Shown: positions 52,689 to 62,581 of the stretch, piece after piece
Numbering within the stretch: position 1 is the first letter of the stretch
Layout: the number at the start of each line of letters is the position of its first letter
Origin: Stenotrophomonas nematodicola
Lineage (GTDB): Bacteria > Pseudomonadota > Gammaproteobacteria > Xanthomonadales > Xanthomonadaceae
Reading direction: 5' to 3'
Length of the DNA: 64,000 bases
NCBI RefSeq assembly: GCF_009467805.1
Contig: NZ_WIAY01000001.1
Location: forward strand, 376,982-440,981
The notes under the pieces: generated by a model
What the model was told of the DNA's origin: nothing
Databases searched by the model: none
Seen by the model: only the letters and a program-made list of their open reading frames with translations
Translations under genes and position numbers: made by a program

Positions 52689-53180
52689 ATGAACGACAAG
52701 AACAGCAGCGCCGCCAGCTCCGGTGGCGAGTACCTCAGCTTCACCCTCGGCGCCGAGCACTACGGCGTGGACATCCTCAAGGTGCAGGAAATCCGCGGCT
52801 ACGACTCGGTCACCCGCGTGCCGGATGCCCCGGACTACATCAAGGGCGTGATCAACCTGCGCGGCACCATCGTCCCGGTCATCGACCTGCGCCTCAAGCT
52901 GCGCCTGGAAAACGCGCGCTATGACGCCTTCACCGTGATGATCGTGCTCAACGTCGAAGACCGCGTCGTCGGCATCGTCGTGGACAGCGTCTCCGACGTC
53001 ATCCCCCTGAGCGCCGAGCAGATCCGCCCGACCCCGGAGTTCGGCGCCGCCGTGGACACCCGCTTCATCTCCGGGATCGGCACCCAGGACGATCGCATGC
53101 TGATCCTGCTCGACATCGAGACCCTGCTGGACAGCGCCGACATGGGCCAGGCAACCACCCTCGACGACGTCGCCGCCTGA
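52689..53180 (+). CDS. cheW: Chemotaxis coupling protein CheW
   Basis: 163 residues, one CheW domain ([52 protein letters not shown]). Couples receptors to CheA. It is the only plain CheW in the window and has its own FliA promoter. Start at ATG 52689 with a hydrophilic head of about 15 residues. Confidence 0.95.
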   Translation: MNDKNSSAASSGGEYLSFTLGAEHYGVDILKVQEIRGYDSVTRVPDAPDYIKGVINLRGTIVPVIDLRLKLRLENARYDAFTVMIVLNVEDRVVGIVVDSVSDVIPLSAEQIRPTPEFGAAVDTRFISGIGTQDDRMLILLDIETLLDSADMGQATTLDDVAA

Positions 53181-53229
53181 TGACAGACCCGCGGCCGCCG
53201 CGCACTGCGACGAAGGTCGACATTGACCC

Positions 53230-53256
53230 TTCAGTTCCCGCGCGCGTGGCCGATAG
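53230..53256 (+). promoter_or_regulatory. FliA-type promoter of the small exported protein gene
   Basis: TTCAGTTC (53230-53237), 11-base spacer, GCCGATAG (53249-53256). The -10 has one change from consensus and the -35 three (AGTT core kept). The gene starts 76 bases after it. Confidence 0.62.
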
Positions 53257-53331
53257 CTGGAATCAGGACCCGGCTGTGCTGGACACCCCAAGGCCGGGCC
53301 AACTTGTCCACATCCTCCGGAGAACCATCCG

Positions 53332-53715
53332 ATGAAGTCCCTGTTTGCGCTGTTTTCTGCTGCCGTGCTCGCCACCACCGCCTCGTCCGCCTTCGCGCAG
53401 ACGGCCGAAATGATCCCGCCGGAAATGGCCCCGCGTGCAGTCGGCAAGGACGGCATGGTCTGCGGCAAGGTGGAAAAGGCACGTTACGCCGAAGGCTCCG
53501 AAGGCCAGCCGACCTTCCTGTACATGGGCGGCGCCTTCCCGCGCCACACCTTCTCGGCCCGCATCGCCGGCGCCAACCGCAGCAAGTTCAGCTTCCCGCT
53601 GGAAACCCTGGAAGGCAAGACCGTGTGCGTGATCGGCAAGATCGCCCGCGATGCCTCGCGCGCTGAAATCGAAGTCAGCTCGCCGGCCGGCCTGAAGCTC
53701 GCCAACATCAAGTAA
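53332..53715 (+). CDS. Small exported protein of unknown function
   Basis: 127 residues. Clear signal peptide (MKSLFALFSAAVLATTASSA, cleavage near AFA-QT). The mature part of about 105 residues has two Cys (in VCGKVEKARY and TVCVIGKIAR), and its pattern of short beta strands recalls a small OB-fold, as in GKVEKARYAEGSEGQPTFL and EGKTVCVIGKIARDASRAE. Coding composition and ribosome site (CCTCCGGAG 8 bases away) support a real gene. It lies between cheW and a chemoreceptor and appears to have a FliA promoter, so it may serve chemotaxis or the flagellum in the periplasm. No known gene is recognised. Confidence 0.75.
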   Translation: MKSLFALFSAAVLATTASSAFAQTAEMIPPEMAPRAVGKDGMVCGKVEKARYAEGSEGQPTFLYMGGAFPRHTFSARIAGANRSKFSFPLETLEGKTVCVIGKIARDASRAEIEVSSPAGLKLANIK

Positions 53716-53731
53716 TTCGCTGTACGCCATG

Positions 53732-53755
53732 CCACGCCGGCGCTGGCCGGCGTGG
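53732..53755. repeat. Hairpin between the exported protein gene and chemoreceptor 2
   Basis: Perfect 10-bp stem CCACGCCGGC / GCCGGCGTGG with a GCTG loop. No T run. It has the GCCGGC-GCTG-GCCGGC core of Stenotrophomonas REP stems, and may set the relative level of the two genes if they share a transcript. Confidence 0.6.
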
Positions 53756-53811
53756 TCGCTGCAACCGGGCACGATGCCCGGACGCGTTTGCCACCGGAGA
53801 CCGCACCGCCC

Positions 53812-56181
53812 ATGCCGTGGATCAACAACCTCAAACTGATGCCCAAGCTGATGCTCACCTTCGGTGTCATCCTGCTGGTGATGCTGCTCCAGGGCATCGT
53901 GGCCTATCGTGGCTTGTATTCGCTCAACAACGTCACCACCGAGCTGGCGGGTCACCGGATGGAAAGCATCCGCATGGCTGGCGAAATCCGTGGCATGGTC
54001 GGTGAGTATCGCAACTCCGCCTATCAGGGTCTGATCCGCGCCAGCGACGACGTCAAGGCCGAGGCCAAGACGCGTGCCACCGATCTGCGCGGCAAGATCG
54101 ACGCCTCGATCAAGAAGTACCCGGCGCTGATCGACAACCCGCAGCAGAAGCAGCTGTTCGACACCTTTGCCAAGGATTGGAACGCCGCCTTGGCGTCCTA
54201 TGACTCGGTCACCGAGATGCTCGAACTGGACCTGCCGGACGATGCGGTCGACACCTTCGTCGGTGAGACCCGCACCAGACACCGCAAGGCCTCCGCCGCG
54301 CTCGAAGCGCTGATCGCCGAGGACAACCGCCTCGCCCGCGCCTCGCGTGAAGAAGCCGAATCCACCTACGCCGCCTCCGCCACCCTGACCGTGATCGCCC
54401 TGCTCGGCGGCGCGGCGCTGGGCCTGGTGCTGGTGTGGCTGTTCGCCCGCTCGCTGGTGGGCAGTGTCCGCGGCGCCGTCTCGGTGGCCAACGACGTGGC
54501 CGGCGGCAAGCTCGACGGCCACATCGATTTCACCCGCAAGGACGAAGTGGGCGACCTGCTGCAGGCCATGCAGCGCATGCAGCGCGACCTGCGCGAGCGG
54601 ACCGAGACCGACCAGGCGATCGCCCGCGAGAACCTGCGCATCCGTACTGCGCTGGATTACAGCTCCACCGGCGTGTACCTGACCGACGACAGCCTCAACA
54701 TCGTCTATACCAACCGCGCCCTGCAGCACACGCTCACCCGGTACCAGGACGAAATCCGCAAGGACCTGCCGGACTTCGATGCCGCCACCTCGCTGATCGG
54801 CAAGCCGGTGACCGTGCTCGAACACGGCAACGAGATGGACCAGCGCACCTTGAGCCAGCTCAAGGAGCATGGCGTCAGCCGCCGTCCGATGCAGTTCGGC
54901 GACGCCCAGTTCGCGCAGGTGGTCTCCTCCATCGCCAACGAGCAGGGCGACACCGTCGGCCACGTGGTCGAATGGCGCGACCGCACCCCGGAAGCCGCCG
55001 TCGAAGCCGAGGTGGCCCGCGTCATCGCCCAGGCCGCCGCCGGCGACCTGTCCGGCCGCATCGATGACGCCGGCAAGGAAGGCTTCTTCCTGCAGCTGGC
55101 CCAGCAGATCAACGGCCTGCTCGAAGCCAACGCGAGCAGCATCGACCAGGTCTCCGGCCTGCTTGCCGCCCTGTCGCAGGGCGACCTGAGCGCACGCATG
55201 CACGGCGACTTCCACGGCGTGTTCGCCCGCATGCGCGACGACGCCAACGCCACTGCCGAGCAGCTCAGCGGGATCGTCACCCGCATCAAACAGTCCAGCC
55301 AGGCCATCAGCTCGGCCGCGAGCGAAATCGCCACCGGCAACAGCGACCTGTCGCGCCGCACCGAGCAGCAGGCGGCCAACCTGGAAGAAACCGCCGCCTC
55401 GATGGAGGAACTGACCTCCACCGTGCGCCAGAACGCCGAGCACGCCCGCCAGGCCAACCAGCTCGCCATCGGCGCGCACACCGTGGCCTCGCAGGGCGGT
55501 GAGGTGGTCGGCCAGGTGGTCATCACCATGAGTGCGATCCAGACCTCGTCCAGGAAGATCGCCGAGATCATCTCGGTCATCGACGGCATCGCCTTCCAGA
55601 CCAACATCCTCGCGCTGAACGCGGCCGTGGAAGCGGCGCGTGCCGGTGAGCAGGGTCGCGGTTTCGCGGTGGTCGCCAGTGAAGTGCGCACCCTGGCCCA
55701 GCGCTCGGCCGGCGCGGCGAAGGAAATCAAGGGCCTGATCGACGACTCGGTCGGCAAGGTCAACGACGGGTCGGCGCTCGTGCACAAGGCCGGTGCCACG
55801 ATGGGCGAGATCGTCGCCTCGGTCCAGCGCGTGACCGACATCATGGCGGAGATTTCGGCGGCCTCGCAGGAACAGTCGGCCGGCATCGAGCAGGTCAACC
55901 AGACCGTGGTGCAGATGGACGAAACCACCCAGCAGAACGCCGCGCTGGTGGAAGAAGCCACCGCCGCCGCGCGGGCGATGGAAGAACAGGCTGGCCACCT
56001 CAGCGATGCCGTGTCGATCTTCACGCTGGACGAGCGCGACCTGGCACCGGCACCGGTCGCCGCCCCGGTCGCTGCCGCACCGCGCCCGATCCGTTCGACG
56101 CCGGCGCCGGCACCGGCTCGCCGTGCGCCGAACCGGCCGGTCGCCACCGAACTGGCCGACGGCGACTGGCAGGAGTTCTAA
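53812..56181 (+). CDS. Methyl-accepting chemotaxis protein 2 (PAS-containing)
   Basis: 789 residues from ATG 53812. Membrane helices at about 15-37 and 203-225, with a periplasmic helical sensor between. HAMP, then a PAS-like domain at about 285-415 ([36 protein letters not shown]). More HAMP-like helices, then the signalling domain at about 520-730, nearly identical to the other two receptors. Ends DWQEF (CheR/CheB tether). No own FliA promoter is seen; probably read from the promoter of the gene before. A strong terminator follows. Confidence 0.93.
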   Translation: MPWINNLKLMPKLMLTFGVILLVMLLQGIVAYRGLYSLNNVTTELAGHRMESIRMAGEIRGMVGEYRNSAYQGLIRASDDVKAEAKTRATDLRGKIDASIKKYPALIDNPQQKQLFDTFAKDWNAALASYDSVTEMLELDLPDDAVDTFVGETRTRHRKASAALEALIAEDNRLARASREEAESTYAASATLTVIALLGGAALGLVLVWLFARSLVGSVRGAVSVANDVAGGKLDGHIDFTRKDEVGDLLQAMQRMQRDLRERTETDQAIARENLRIRTALDYSSTGVYLTDDSLNIVYTNRALQHTLTRYQDEIRKDLPDFDAATSLIGKPVTVLEHGNEMDQRTLSQLKEHGVSRRPMQFGDAQFAQVVSSIANEQGDTVGHVVEWRDRTPEAAVEAEVARVIAQAAAGDLSGRIDDAGKEGFFLQLAQQINGLLEANASSIDQVSGLLAALSQGDLSARMHGDFHGVFARMRDDANATAEQLSGIVTRIKQSSQAISSAASEIATGNSDLSRRTEQQAANLEETAASMEELTSTVRQNAEHARQANQLAIGAHTVASQGGEVVGQVVITMSAIQTSSRKIAEIISVIDGIAFQTNILALNAAVEAARAGEQGRGFAVVASEVRTLAQRSAGAAKEIKGLIDDSVGKVNDGSALVHKAGATMGEIVASVQRVTDIMAEISAASQEQSAGIEQVNQTVVQMDETTQQNAALVEEATAAARAMEEQAGHLSDAVSIFTLDERDLAPAPVAAPVAAAPRPIRSTPAPAPARRAPNRPVATELADGDWQEF

Positions 56182-56212
56182 GCGCGTCGCGCCGGTCAAC
56201 GACTGAACCGCG

Positions 56213-56246
56213 AAAGGCTCCGGTGCGAAGGCACCGGAGCCTTTTT
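56213..56246 (+). terminator. Intrinsic terminator after chemoreceptor 2
   Basis: Fourteen-base perfect stem AAAGGCTCCGGTGC / GCACCGGAGCCTTT with a GAAG loop and a T run at 56242-56246. It lies 32 bases after the stop and isolates chemoreceptor 3, which has its own promoter. Confidence 0.93.
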
Positions 56247-56302
56247 CCTTTGCGGCGTCCGCGCCATCCGCCTGCAACCTGAATACGCTCAGCCTGCACA
56301 CC

Positions 56303-56329
56303 TCAACCGCAGCGGTTCGCGGCCGATAA
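56303..56329 (+). promoter_or_regulatory. FliA promoter of chemoreceptor 3 and cheRDB
   Basis: TCAACCGC (56303-56310), 11-base spacer, perfect GCCGATAA (56322-56329). The -35 keeps TCAA but lacks the G. It lies 38 bases before the gene and 57 bases after a terminator, so it should drive chemoreceptor 3 with cheR, cheD and cheB. Confidence 0.8.
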
Positions 56330-56366
56330 CTGCATTGCCGCGACACGTTCGCCGACCAACGATGCC

Positions 56367-58649
56367 ATGCCCATGACCTTGATCAGCCGCTGGAACCAGT
56401 ACTTCTCCAACCTGTCCGTCCGTCGCAAGCTCAACCTGCTGACGGCGCTGATCGCCGTGGGCGTCATCGCCCTGGCGGTGATCGCCGCCCGCATGCAGTA
56501 CCTGGACCTGACCGACACCCGCAAGGACAGCCTGAAAATCCAGGTCGAACTGACCTACGGCATCCTGGACCACTACCATCACCTCGCCGAAACCGGCGAG
56601 CTGACCGACGCGGCGGCCAAGGAGGCCGCGCTGCTGGCGCTGGACCGCATGCGCGCCGACAACGACGCCTACTACTACAGCGTCTACGACACGCAGTACC
56701 GCGTGCTGATGCATCCGTTCCGCAAGGACCTGATCGGCAAGGACATGAAGGACTTCCGTTCCGAGGACGGCGTGCGCCTGTTCTACGACATGGTCGGCAT
56801 GGCCCGCCTGGGCGGCGGCGTGGTCTCCTACAAGTGGGCCAAGGCCGGTGAAGAAGGGCTGTTCGACAAGTCCTCCTATGCCGGGATGTACGCCCCGTGG
56901 CAGTGGGTCATCAGCAGTGGCGTGTACATGGAAGACGTGCAGCAGCAGGCACTGGTGTTCACCGCGATCATGACCGCCGCCGGCGGCGCGCTGGTTCTGA
57001 TCGTCCTGGCCCTGAGCTGGCTGATCGGCAACCGCATCACCCTGCCCCTGCGCCAGGCCACCACCGTTGCCGAGAGCATCGCGCGCGGCAGGCTGGACAG
57101 CCGCATCGGCGAGCAGGCCCACGATGAGCCCGGCCGCCTGCTCGAGGCCATGTCGCGCATGCAGAGCCAGCTGCACGGGGTCATCACCGCCCAGCGCGAC
57201 ATGGCCCGCCGCCATGACGCCGGCGAGGTCAGCTACCGCATCGACGAGAGCGCCTTCCCCGGCGAGTACGGGCTGATGGTGCATGAGACCAACACCCTGG
57301 TGGGCGCCCACGTGCAGACGATGGAGGCGGTGCTGGAAGTGGTCAAGGCGTACGCGGTCGGCGATCTGCGCGCCGACATCGCGCGCTACCCTGGCGAGAA
57401 GGCAACCATCACCGCCACCGTGGACACGGTCAAACAGAATCTGGGCAGCATCAATGCCGAGATCAAGCGGCTGGCAACGGCCGCGGCGGCCGGCGACTTC
57501 AGCCAGCGCGGCGACAGCACGCGGTTCGATCACGATTTCCGCCTGATGATCACCAACCTCAACGCCATGATGCAGGTCAGCGACGAGAACCTGGGCAAGC
57601 TGTCCGCGCTGCTGTCAGCCATCGCCGAGGGGGACCTCACCGCGCGCATGCAGGGCCGGTTCGAGGGCGTGTTCGCCACCATGCGCGATGACGCCAACGC
57701 GACCGTCACGCAATTGACCCGCATCGTCGGCCAGATCCAGGAGTCGGCCAGCAGCATCAACCAGGCTGCCGGCGAAATCGCCACCGGCAACAGCGACCTG
57801 TCGCGCCGCACCGAACAGCAGGCGGCCAACCTGGAAGAAACCGCCGCGTCGATGGAGGAACTGACCTCCACCGTGCGCCAGAATGCCGAACATGCCCGCC
57901 AGGCCAACCAGCTCGCCATCGGGGCGCACACCGTGGCTTCGCAGGGCGGTGACGTGGTGAGCCAGGTGGTCACCACCATGAGTGCGATCGAAGCCTCGTC
58001 CCGGAAGATTGCCGACATCATCTCGGTCATCGACGGCATCGCCTTCCAGACCAACATCCTCGCGCTGAACGCGGCCGTGGAAGCGGCGCGTGCCGGTGAG
58101 CAGGGTCGCGGTTTCGCGGTGGTCGCCAGCGAAGTGCGCACCCTGGCCCAGCGCTCGGCTGGCGCGGCGAAGGAGATCAAGGGCCTGATCGATGACTCGG
58201 TCGGCAAGGTCAACGACGGGTCGGCACTGGTGCACAAGGCCGGTGCCACGATGGGCGAGATCGTCGCCTCGGTGCAGCGCGTGACCGACATCATGGCGGA
58301 GATTTCGGCGGCCTCGCAGGAACAGTCGGCCGGCATCGAGCAGGTCAACCAGACCGTGGTGCAGATGGACGAAACAACCCAGCAGAACGCCGCGCTGGTG
58401 GAAGAAGCCACCGCCGCCGCGCGGGCGATGGAGGAGCAGGCCACGCAGCTGGCCGATGCCGTGTCGATCTTCCGTCTGGACAACCAGGTGGCCGCGGCGG
58501 TCAGCGCGGTGACCGCGCGCATCAGCCGTGCCGCGCCGCAGCCGGTACGCAGCACGCCGGCCCGCACCGTGGCCCCCGCCGCCGGGCCCGCAGCGCATGC
58601 GCCACGTGCCGCGCTGCCCCGCGACGACGGCCATTGGCAGGAGTTCTGA
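56367..58649 (+). CDS. Methyl-accepting chemotaxis protein 3 (Cache sensor)
   Basis: 760 residues (ATG 56373 is an alternative). Membrane helices at about 22-42 and 196-218. Between them a single-Cache type domain ([32 protein letters not shown]), a sensor of small organic ligands. HAMP-like segments at about 220-460, signalling domain at about 490-700, end HWQEF. Its C-terminal third is almost the same as in chemoreceptors 1 and 2, also at DNA level. cheR starts 3 bases after its stop. Confidence 0.94.
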   Translation: MPMTLISRWNQYFSNLSVRRKLNLLTALIAVGVIALAVIAARMQYLDLTDTRKDSLKIQVELTYGILDHYHHLAETGELTDAAAKEAALLALDRMRADNDAYYYSVYDTQYRVLMHPFRKDLIGKDMKDFRSEDGVRLFYDMVGMARLGGGVVSYKWAKAGEEGLFDKSSYAGMYAPWQWVISSGVYMEDVQQQALVFTAIMTAAGGALVLIVLALSWLIGNRITLPLRQATTVAESIARGRLDSRIGEQAHDEPGRLLEAMSRMQSQLHGVITAQRDMARRHDAGEVSYRIDESAFPGEYGLMVHETNTLVGAHVQTMEAVLEVVKAYAVGDLRADIARYPGEKATITATVDTVKQNLGSINAEIKRLATAAAAGDFSQRGDSTRFDHDFRLMITNLNAMMQVSDENLGKLSALLSAIAEGDLTARMQGRFEGVFATMRDDANATVTQLTRIVGQIQESASSINQAAGEIATGNSDLSRRTEQQAANLEETAASMEELTSTVRQNAEHARQANQLAIGAHTVASQGGDVVSQVVTTMSAIEASSRKIADIISVIDGIAFQTNILALNAAVEAARAGEQGRGFAVVASEVRTLAQRSAGAAKEIKGLIDDSVGKVNDGSALVHKAGATMGEIVASVQRVTDIMAEISAASQEQSAGIEQVNQTVVQMDETTQQNAALVEEATAAARAMEEQATQLADAVSIFRLDNQVAAAVSAVTARISRAAPQPVRSTPARTVAPAAGPAAHAPRAALPRDDGHWQEF

Positions 58650-58652
58650 GCC

Positions 58653-59516
58653 GTGTCCACGCCTCCCCCCGTTGTGGCCACCTCGCAGGCCGGTCGCGAG
58701 TTCGAGTTCGCCGACCGCGACTTCCGCCGCATCTGCGACCTGATCTACCAGCGCGTCGGCATCTCGCTGGCGCCGGCCAAGCGCGACATGGTCTATGGCC
58801 GCCTGTCGCGCCGCCTGCGCGCACTCGGCATGCGCAGCTTCCACGACTACCTCGACCAGCTCGAAGCCCACGGCGGCGACGAATGGCAGGCGTTCACCAA
58901 TGCGTTGACCACCAACCTGACCGCCTTCTTCCGCGAGCCGCACCACTTCGAGAAGCTCACCGACGAGCTGCGTGCGCGCAGCGGCCACGGCACGCTGCAG
59001 TTGTGGTCGTGCGCGGCCTCCACCGGCGAGGAGCCATACTCGATGGCGATCACCGCCTGCGAGACCTTCGGCACGCTCAAGCCACCGGTGCGCATCCTGG
59101 CCACGGACGTGGACACCCAGGTACTGGCCACCGCCAGCCGGGGCGTCTATGCCATCGACCGCGTTTCCGGACTGGACCCGGCCGTGCGCAAACGCTATTT
59201 CCAGCGCGGTACCGGCCCCAATGAAGGCCACTGCCGCGTGCTGCCGGCGCTGCGCGAGCTGATCGACTTCCGCCCGCTCAACCTGCTCGCCACCCGCTAC
59301 GACGTCGGCGGCCCCTTCGACGCCCTGTTCTGCCGCAACGTGATGATCTATTTCGACAAGCCCACCCAGCGCGGCATCCTCTCGCGCCTGATCCAGCACA
59401 TGGGCGACGACGGCCTGCTCTACACCGGCCACTCGGAGAACTACCTCCACGCCGCCGACCTGATCCAGCCCTGCGGGCGCACCCTGTACAAGCGCGCACC
59501 CGGAGCCCCGGTATGA
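58653..59516 (+). CDS. cheR: Chemotaxis methyltransferase CheR
   Basis: 287 residues, GTG start. N-terminal helical domain, then the SAM-binding fold ([17 protein letters not shown] at about 111-127) and [10 protein letters not shown] before it; [10 protein letters not shown] near the end. Methylates receptor Glu residues. The receptors' WQEF ends fit as its docking site. GTG-start overlap chain: cheR-cheD overlap 4 bases, cheD-cheB overlap 4 bases. Confidence 0.95.
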   Translation: MSTPPPVVATSQAGREFEFADRDFRRICDLIYQRVGISLAPAKRDMVYGRLSRRLRALGMRSFHDYLDQLEAHGGDEWQAFTNALTTNLTAFFREPHHFEKLTDELRARSGHGTLQLWSCAASTGEEPYSMAITACETFGTLKPPVRILATDVDTQVLATASRGVYAIDRVSGLDPAVRKRYFQRGTGPNEGHCRVLPALRELIDFRPLNLLATRYDVGGPFDALFCRNVMIYFDKPTQRGILSRLIQHMGDDGLLYTGHSENYLHAADLIQPCGRTLYKRAPGAPV

Positions 59517-60109
59517 ACCAGGCCGCACGCAGCGACGAAGTGATGCGCTACTTCGACAGCCGCTTCCAGGTCACGGCGGCCAAGCTGCTGCCGACCCAGT
59601 ATCTGGCCGTGGACGACACCACCGCCCTGACCACCACGCTTGGCTCGTGCGTGGCCGCCTGCCTGCGCGACCCGGTGCTCAAGATCGGCGGCATGAACCA
59701 CTTCCTGCTGCCCGAGGGCAACGTCGGCGATGGCGCGCCTGCGCGCTACGGCAGCTACGCGATGGAACTGCTGATCAACGACCTGCTCAAGCGTGGCGCG
59801 CACCGCAAGCGTCTGGAAGCCAAGGTGTTCGGCGGTGCGAACGTGCTCAAGGGCTTCACCAGCAACCCGGTCGGCACCCGCAACGCGGAGTTCGTGCGCC
59901 AGTACCTGCAGGCCGAGCACATCCCGATCATCGCCGAGGACCTGTGCGGCATCCATCCGCGCAAGGTGTGGTTCTTCGCCGATAGCGGCCGTGTGGTGGT
60001 GCAGCGCCTGCCGCACGCGCACGAAGCGGAGGTGGCCGCCACCGAATCCGCCGTACGCGCACGCCTGTCGCGTGCGCCCGTCACCGGCGGCGTGGAGCTG
60101 TTCGAATGA
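59513..60109 (+). CDS. cheD: Chemoreceptor glutamine deamidase CheD
   Basis: 198 residues. Catalytic Cys in [14 protein letters not shown] (about 46) and His in [11 protein letters not shown] (about 62) are present, with [12 protein letters not shown] following. Converts receptor Gln to Glu and supports CheB function. Central gene of the cheRDB set. Confidence 0.94.
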   Translation: MNQAARSDEVMRYFDSRFQVTAAKLLPTQYLAVDDTTALTTTLGSCVAACLRDPVLKIGGMNHFLLPEGNVGDGAPARYGSYAMELLINDLLKRGAHRKRLEAKVFGGANVLKGFTSNPVGTRNAEFVRQYLQAEHIPIIAEDLCGIHPRKVWFFADSGRVVVQRLPHAHEAEVAATESAVRARLSRAPVTGGVELFE

Positions 60110-61173
60110 CCGTTGGCCCGCCCTGCAAAGTCCTGATTGTCGACGACTCGGCCGTCGTCCGGCAGATGCTCAGCGAAATCCTGGCCAGCGATCCCGGCAT
60201 CGAGGTGGTCGGCACCGCGGCCGACCCGTTGCTGGCGCGCGAAAAAATCAAACGCCTGCATCCGGACGTGATCACGCTGGACGTGGAAATGCCGCGCATG
60301 GACGGGCTGGCGTTCCTGGAGAATCTCATGCGCCTGCACCCGGTGCCGGTGGTGATGATCTCCTCGCTGACCGAGCGCGGCGCCGATACCACCCTGCAGG
60401 CACTGGCGCTGGGTGCGGTGGACTTCGTGTCCAAGCCGAAGCTGGACGTGGCGCGCGGTCTGCAGGGCTACGCCGATGAGATCATCGCCAAGGTCAAGAT
60501 GGCCGCCCGCTCGCGGGTACGCAGCCTTGCCCGCACCACCGTGCCGCGCATCACCCTGGAAACCACGGCCACCCCTGCCCCGCGCTCGATCCAGTTCCGC
60601 ACCACCGATCGGCTGATCGCCATCGGTGCCTCCGCTGGCGGTACCGAAGCGCTGCGCGTGGTGCTCGAAGGCCTGCCTGCCGACGCACCGGCCGTGGTGA
60701 TGACGCAGCATCTGCCCGCGACCTTCAGCAGCGCGTTCGCCGAGCGTCTGGACCGGCATTCGGCGATGTCGGTACGCGAGGCCAGCGACGGTGAAGCCGT
60801 GCTCCCCGGCCATGCCTACCTGCCCCCGGGCGGCAGGCACCTGCGCGTGATCCGCGACGGTGCGCGCTGGCGTTGCCGGATCGACGACGGCCCGCCCATC
60901 AACCGCCACAAACCGGCGGTGGACGTGCTGTTCCGTTCGGTGGCCGAGAGTGCCGGTGCCAATGCCATCGGCGCCATCCTCACCGGCATGGGCGACGACG
61001 GTGCACGCGGCCTGCTGGAGCTGCGCAATGCCGGCGCCCCAACCCTGGTCCAGGACGAAGCCACCAGCGTGGTCTGGGGCATGCCCGGCGCGGCCTACAA
61101 GCTCGGCGCCGCAGAGGAAATGGTGCCGCTGGAGCGCATCGCCGAACGGCTGATGGCGTTGGCGCGCGGCTGA
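60106..61173 (+). CDS. cheB: Chemotaxis methylesterase CheB
   Basis: 355 residues. Receiver domain 1-125 ([12 protein letters not shown]; Asp in [13 protein letters not shown]) and esterase domain about 165-350 with the Ser-His-Asp triad ([29 protein letters not shown]). Removes receptor methyl groups when phosphorylated by CheA. Only cheB in the window; in Pseudomonas the gene sits after cheA instead. Confidence 0.95.
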   Translation: MTVGPPCKVLIVDDSAVVRQMLSEILASDPGIEVVGTAADPLLAREKIKRLHPDVITLDVEMPRMDGLAFLENLMRLHPVPVVMISSLTERGADTTLQALALGAVDFVSKPKLDVARGLQGYADEIIAKVKMAARSRVRSLARTTVPRITLETTATPAPRSIQFRTTDRLIAIGASAGGTEALRVVLEGLPADAPAVVMTQHLPATFSSAFAERLDRHSAMSVREASDGEAVLPGHAYLPPGGRHLRVIRDGARWRCRIDDGPPINRHKPAVDVLFRSVAESAGANAIGAILTGMGDDGARGLLELRNAGAPTLVQDEATSVVWGMPGAAYKLGAAEEMVPLERIAERLMALARG

Positions 61174-61218
61174 TCCCCATCGGCCGGTGTAGACTGCGGA
61201 AACTGAAGGAGCAAGACC

Positions 61219-62487
61219 ATGCATGGACCCTGCCATATCCTGGGTGGGCTGCTACTGGGCGGCCTGTTGATGACAGGCCCTGCCGGCGCACAGGGAAAGG
61301 CCCCCGCTGCCGACGCGCGCGTGCGCATCTTCGGCCAGAATGGCCAGGCCATCACGATGTACACCAACGCGGCCTGCCGGGAGGTCTACGACAACCGGGT
61401 GGATATCGCCCGGTCGACCCATCTGGTCCTCAACACGATGATGAGCGGTGCGCCGGCAAATGTGTCGCTCGGCATGCCGCAGACCGATGCCGTGCGCAAC
61501 ATGAAGAGCGTCATGTTCTCCCGGCCCAGCTACGAGGAGTACAGCGTTGCCAGTGGCCAGCCGCTGATCTTCGACGCGCGGGTCGCCAACACCAACGACT
61601 ACCGCTGTTCAGGCCCGCTGACGCTCCAGTTCACACCCGAGCCGGGCAACGATTACGAGATCCAGATGACCACCGCCGACCGGATCTGCCGGTTCGGAGT
61701 GAGGCGCGTGGCTGCCGACGGCAGCGTGCAGCCGGAAGCCTTCACATTGCCGCCGGAACGCTGTGAAGCACCCGCACCCGCCCAGGCCGTCGTGGCGGCG
61801 CCCGCCGCCGTGGACGAGACCCCTGCCGAAACGGTGTCCCCTGCGCCGGCCGGCGGCCCGCTGCGGGACTGGACGCGGACCGTGGAGGTGGTGGCGGGCC
61901 TGGACCCCAGCCAGGAAGGCGGCGACGAAGGCGCCCTCCCGCTGCGCCTGGTGACGCGAGGCAGGATCGCCGGCGCACAGGTGGGCGCACTGGCGCTTGC
62001 GTACTTTGGAAACGGAAAGCTGCAGCGGTTCGCCAAGACCGCGCCGCGCGGCAGCCGTATCGACACCCTGCCAAGCCCGGCGCTCTCGGACATGCCGGGG
62101 CTGCTGCGCACGCATCTCGCGCACTTCTTCCTCACCCATCCCGACGCCATCCCCGTCGAGCCCCGGACCGTCCAGAGCCTGGCGGGCGACTGGGTGCTTG
62201 CTTACGTGGAAGACTCCGGGGACACCAGTCAATACGAGCTCAGGCACACGGCCACGGTCGGATTCCGGCTCTCCGACGAGGGCGCCAGGCAGACCGCTGT
62301 CACCTGCAATGAGCGCCGCCAGGCCCCGTTGGAGGACTGGCAGGCGGATGACTACGCCAAGGTCAGGTCGGCCTCGCACGCGTTCGCCGAGCGCTGCGCG
62401 GCACGGTTTGCAACGCAGTTGCCGTCGCTGTTCCCGGCCGTCACCGCGCCCGTCCTGGCGGCGCCTGCGGCGGTCGCGCCCGAGTGA
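61219..62487 (+). CDS. Exported protein of unknown function
   Basis: 422 residues with AAGGAG 7 bases before ATG. Signal peptide (LGGLLLGGLLMTGPAGAQG, cleavage near AGA-QG). N-terminal beta-rich domain at about 25-175 with Cys in NAACREVYDN, NDYRCSGPL and DRICRFGV (possible disulfides). Ala/Pro linker at about 180-215, then a second domain with a repeated small-helix pattern. It ends at a strong terminator shared with acnB. No family is recognised. Not clearly part of the chemotaxis operon, since 45 bases separate it from cheB. Confidence 0.8.
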   Translation: MHGPCHILGGLLLGGLLMTGPAGAQGKAPAADARVRIFGQNGQAITMYTNAACREVYDNRVDIARSTHLVLNTMMSGAPANVSLGMPQTDAVRNMKSVMFSRPSYEEYSVASGQPLIFDARVANTNDYRCSGPLTLQFTPEPGNDYEIQMTTADRICRFGVRRVAADGSVQPEAFTLPPERCEAPAPAQAVVAAPAAVDETPAETVSPAPAGGPLRDWTRTVEVVAGLDPSQEGGDEGALPLRLVTRGRIAGAQVGALALAYFGNGKLQRFAKTAPRGSRIDTLPSPALSDMPGLLRTHLAHFFLTHPDAIPVEPRTVQSLAGDWVLAYVEDSGDTSQYELRHTATVGFRLSDEGARQTAVTCNERRQAPLEDWQADDYAKVRSASHAFAERCAARFATQLPSLFPAVTAPVLAAPAAVAPE

Positions 62488-62528
62488 GGTGACGCGGCCG
62501 CCGCGCCCGCCGGCATCGCCAACACCAA

Positions 62529-62556
62529 AAAACCCCCGGTTCTCACCGGGGGTTTT
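62529..62556. terminator. Bidirectional terminator between the exported protein gene and acnB
   Basis: Twelve-base stem AAAACCCCCGGT / ACCGGGGGTTTT with a TCTC loop. T runs stand on both strands, so it can stop transcription from either side of the converging genes. Confidence 0.93.
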
Positions 62557-62581
62557 CGTTCAACACATCAGCCGATCAGGC

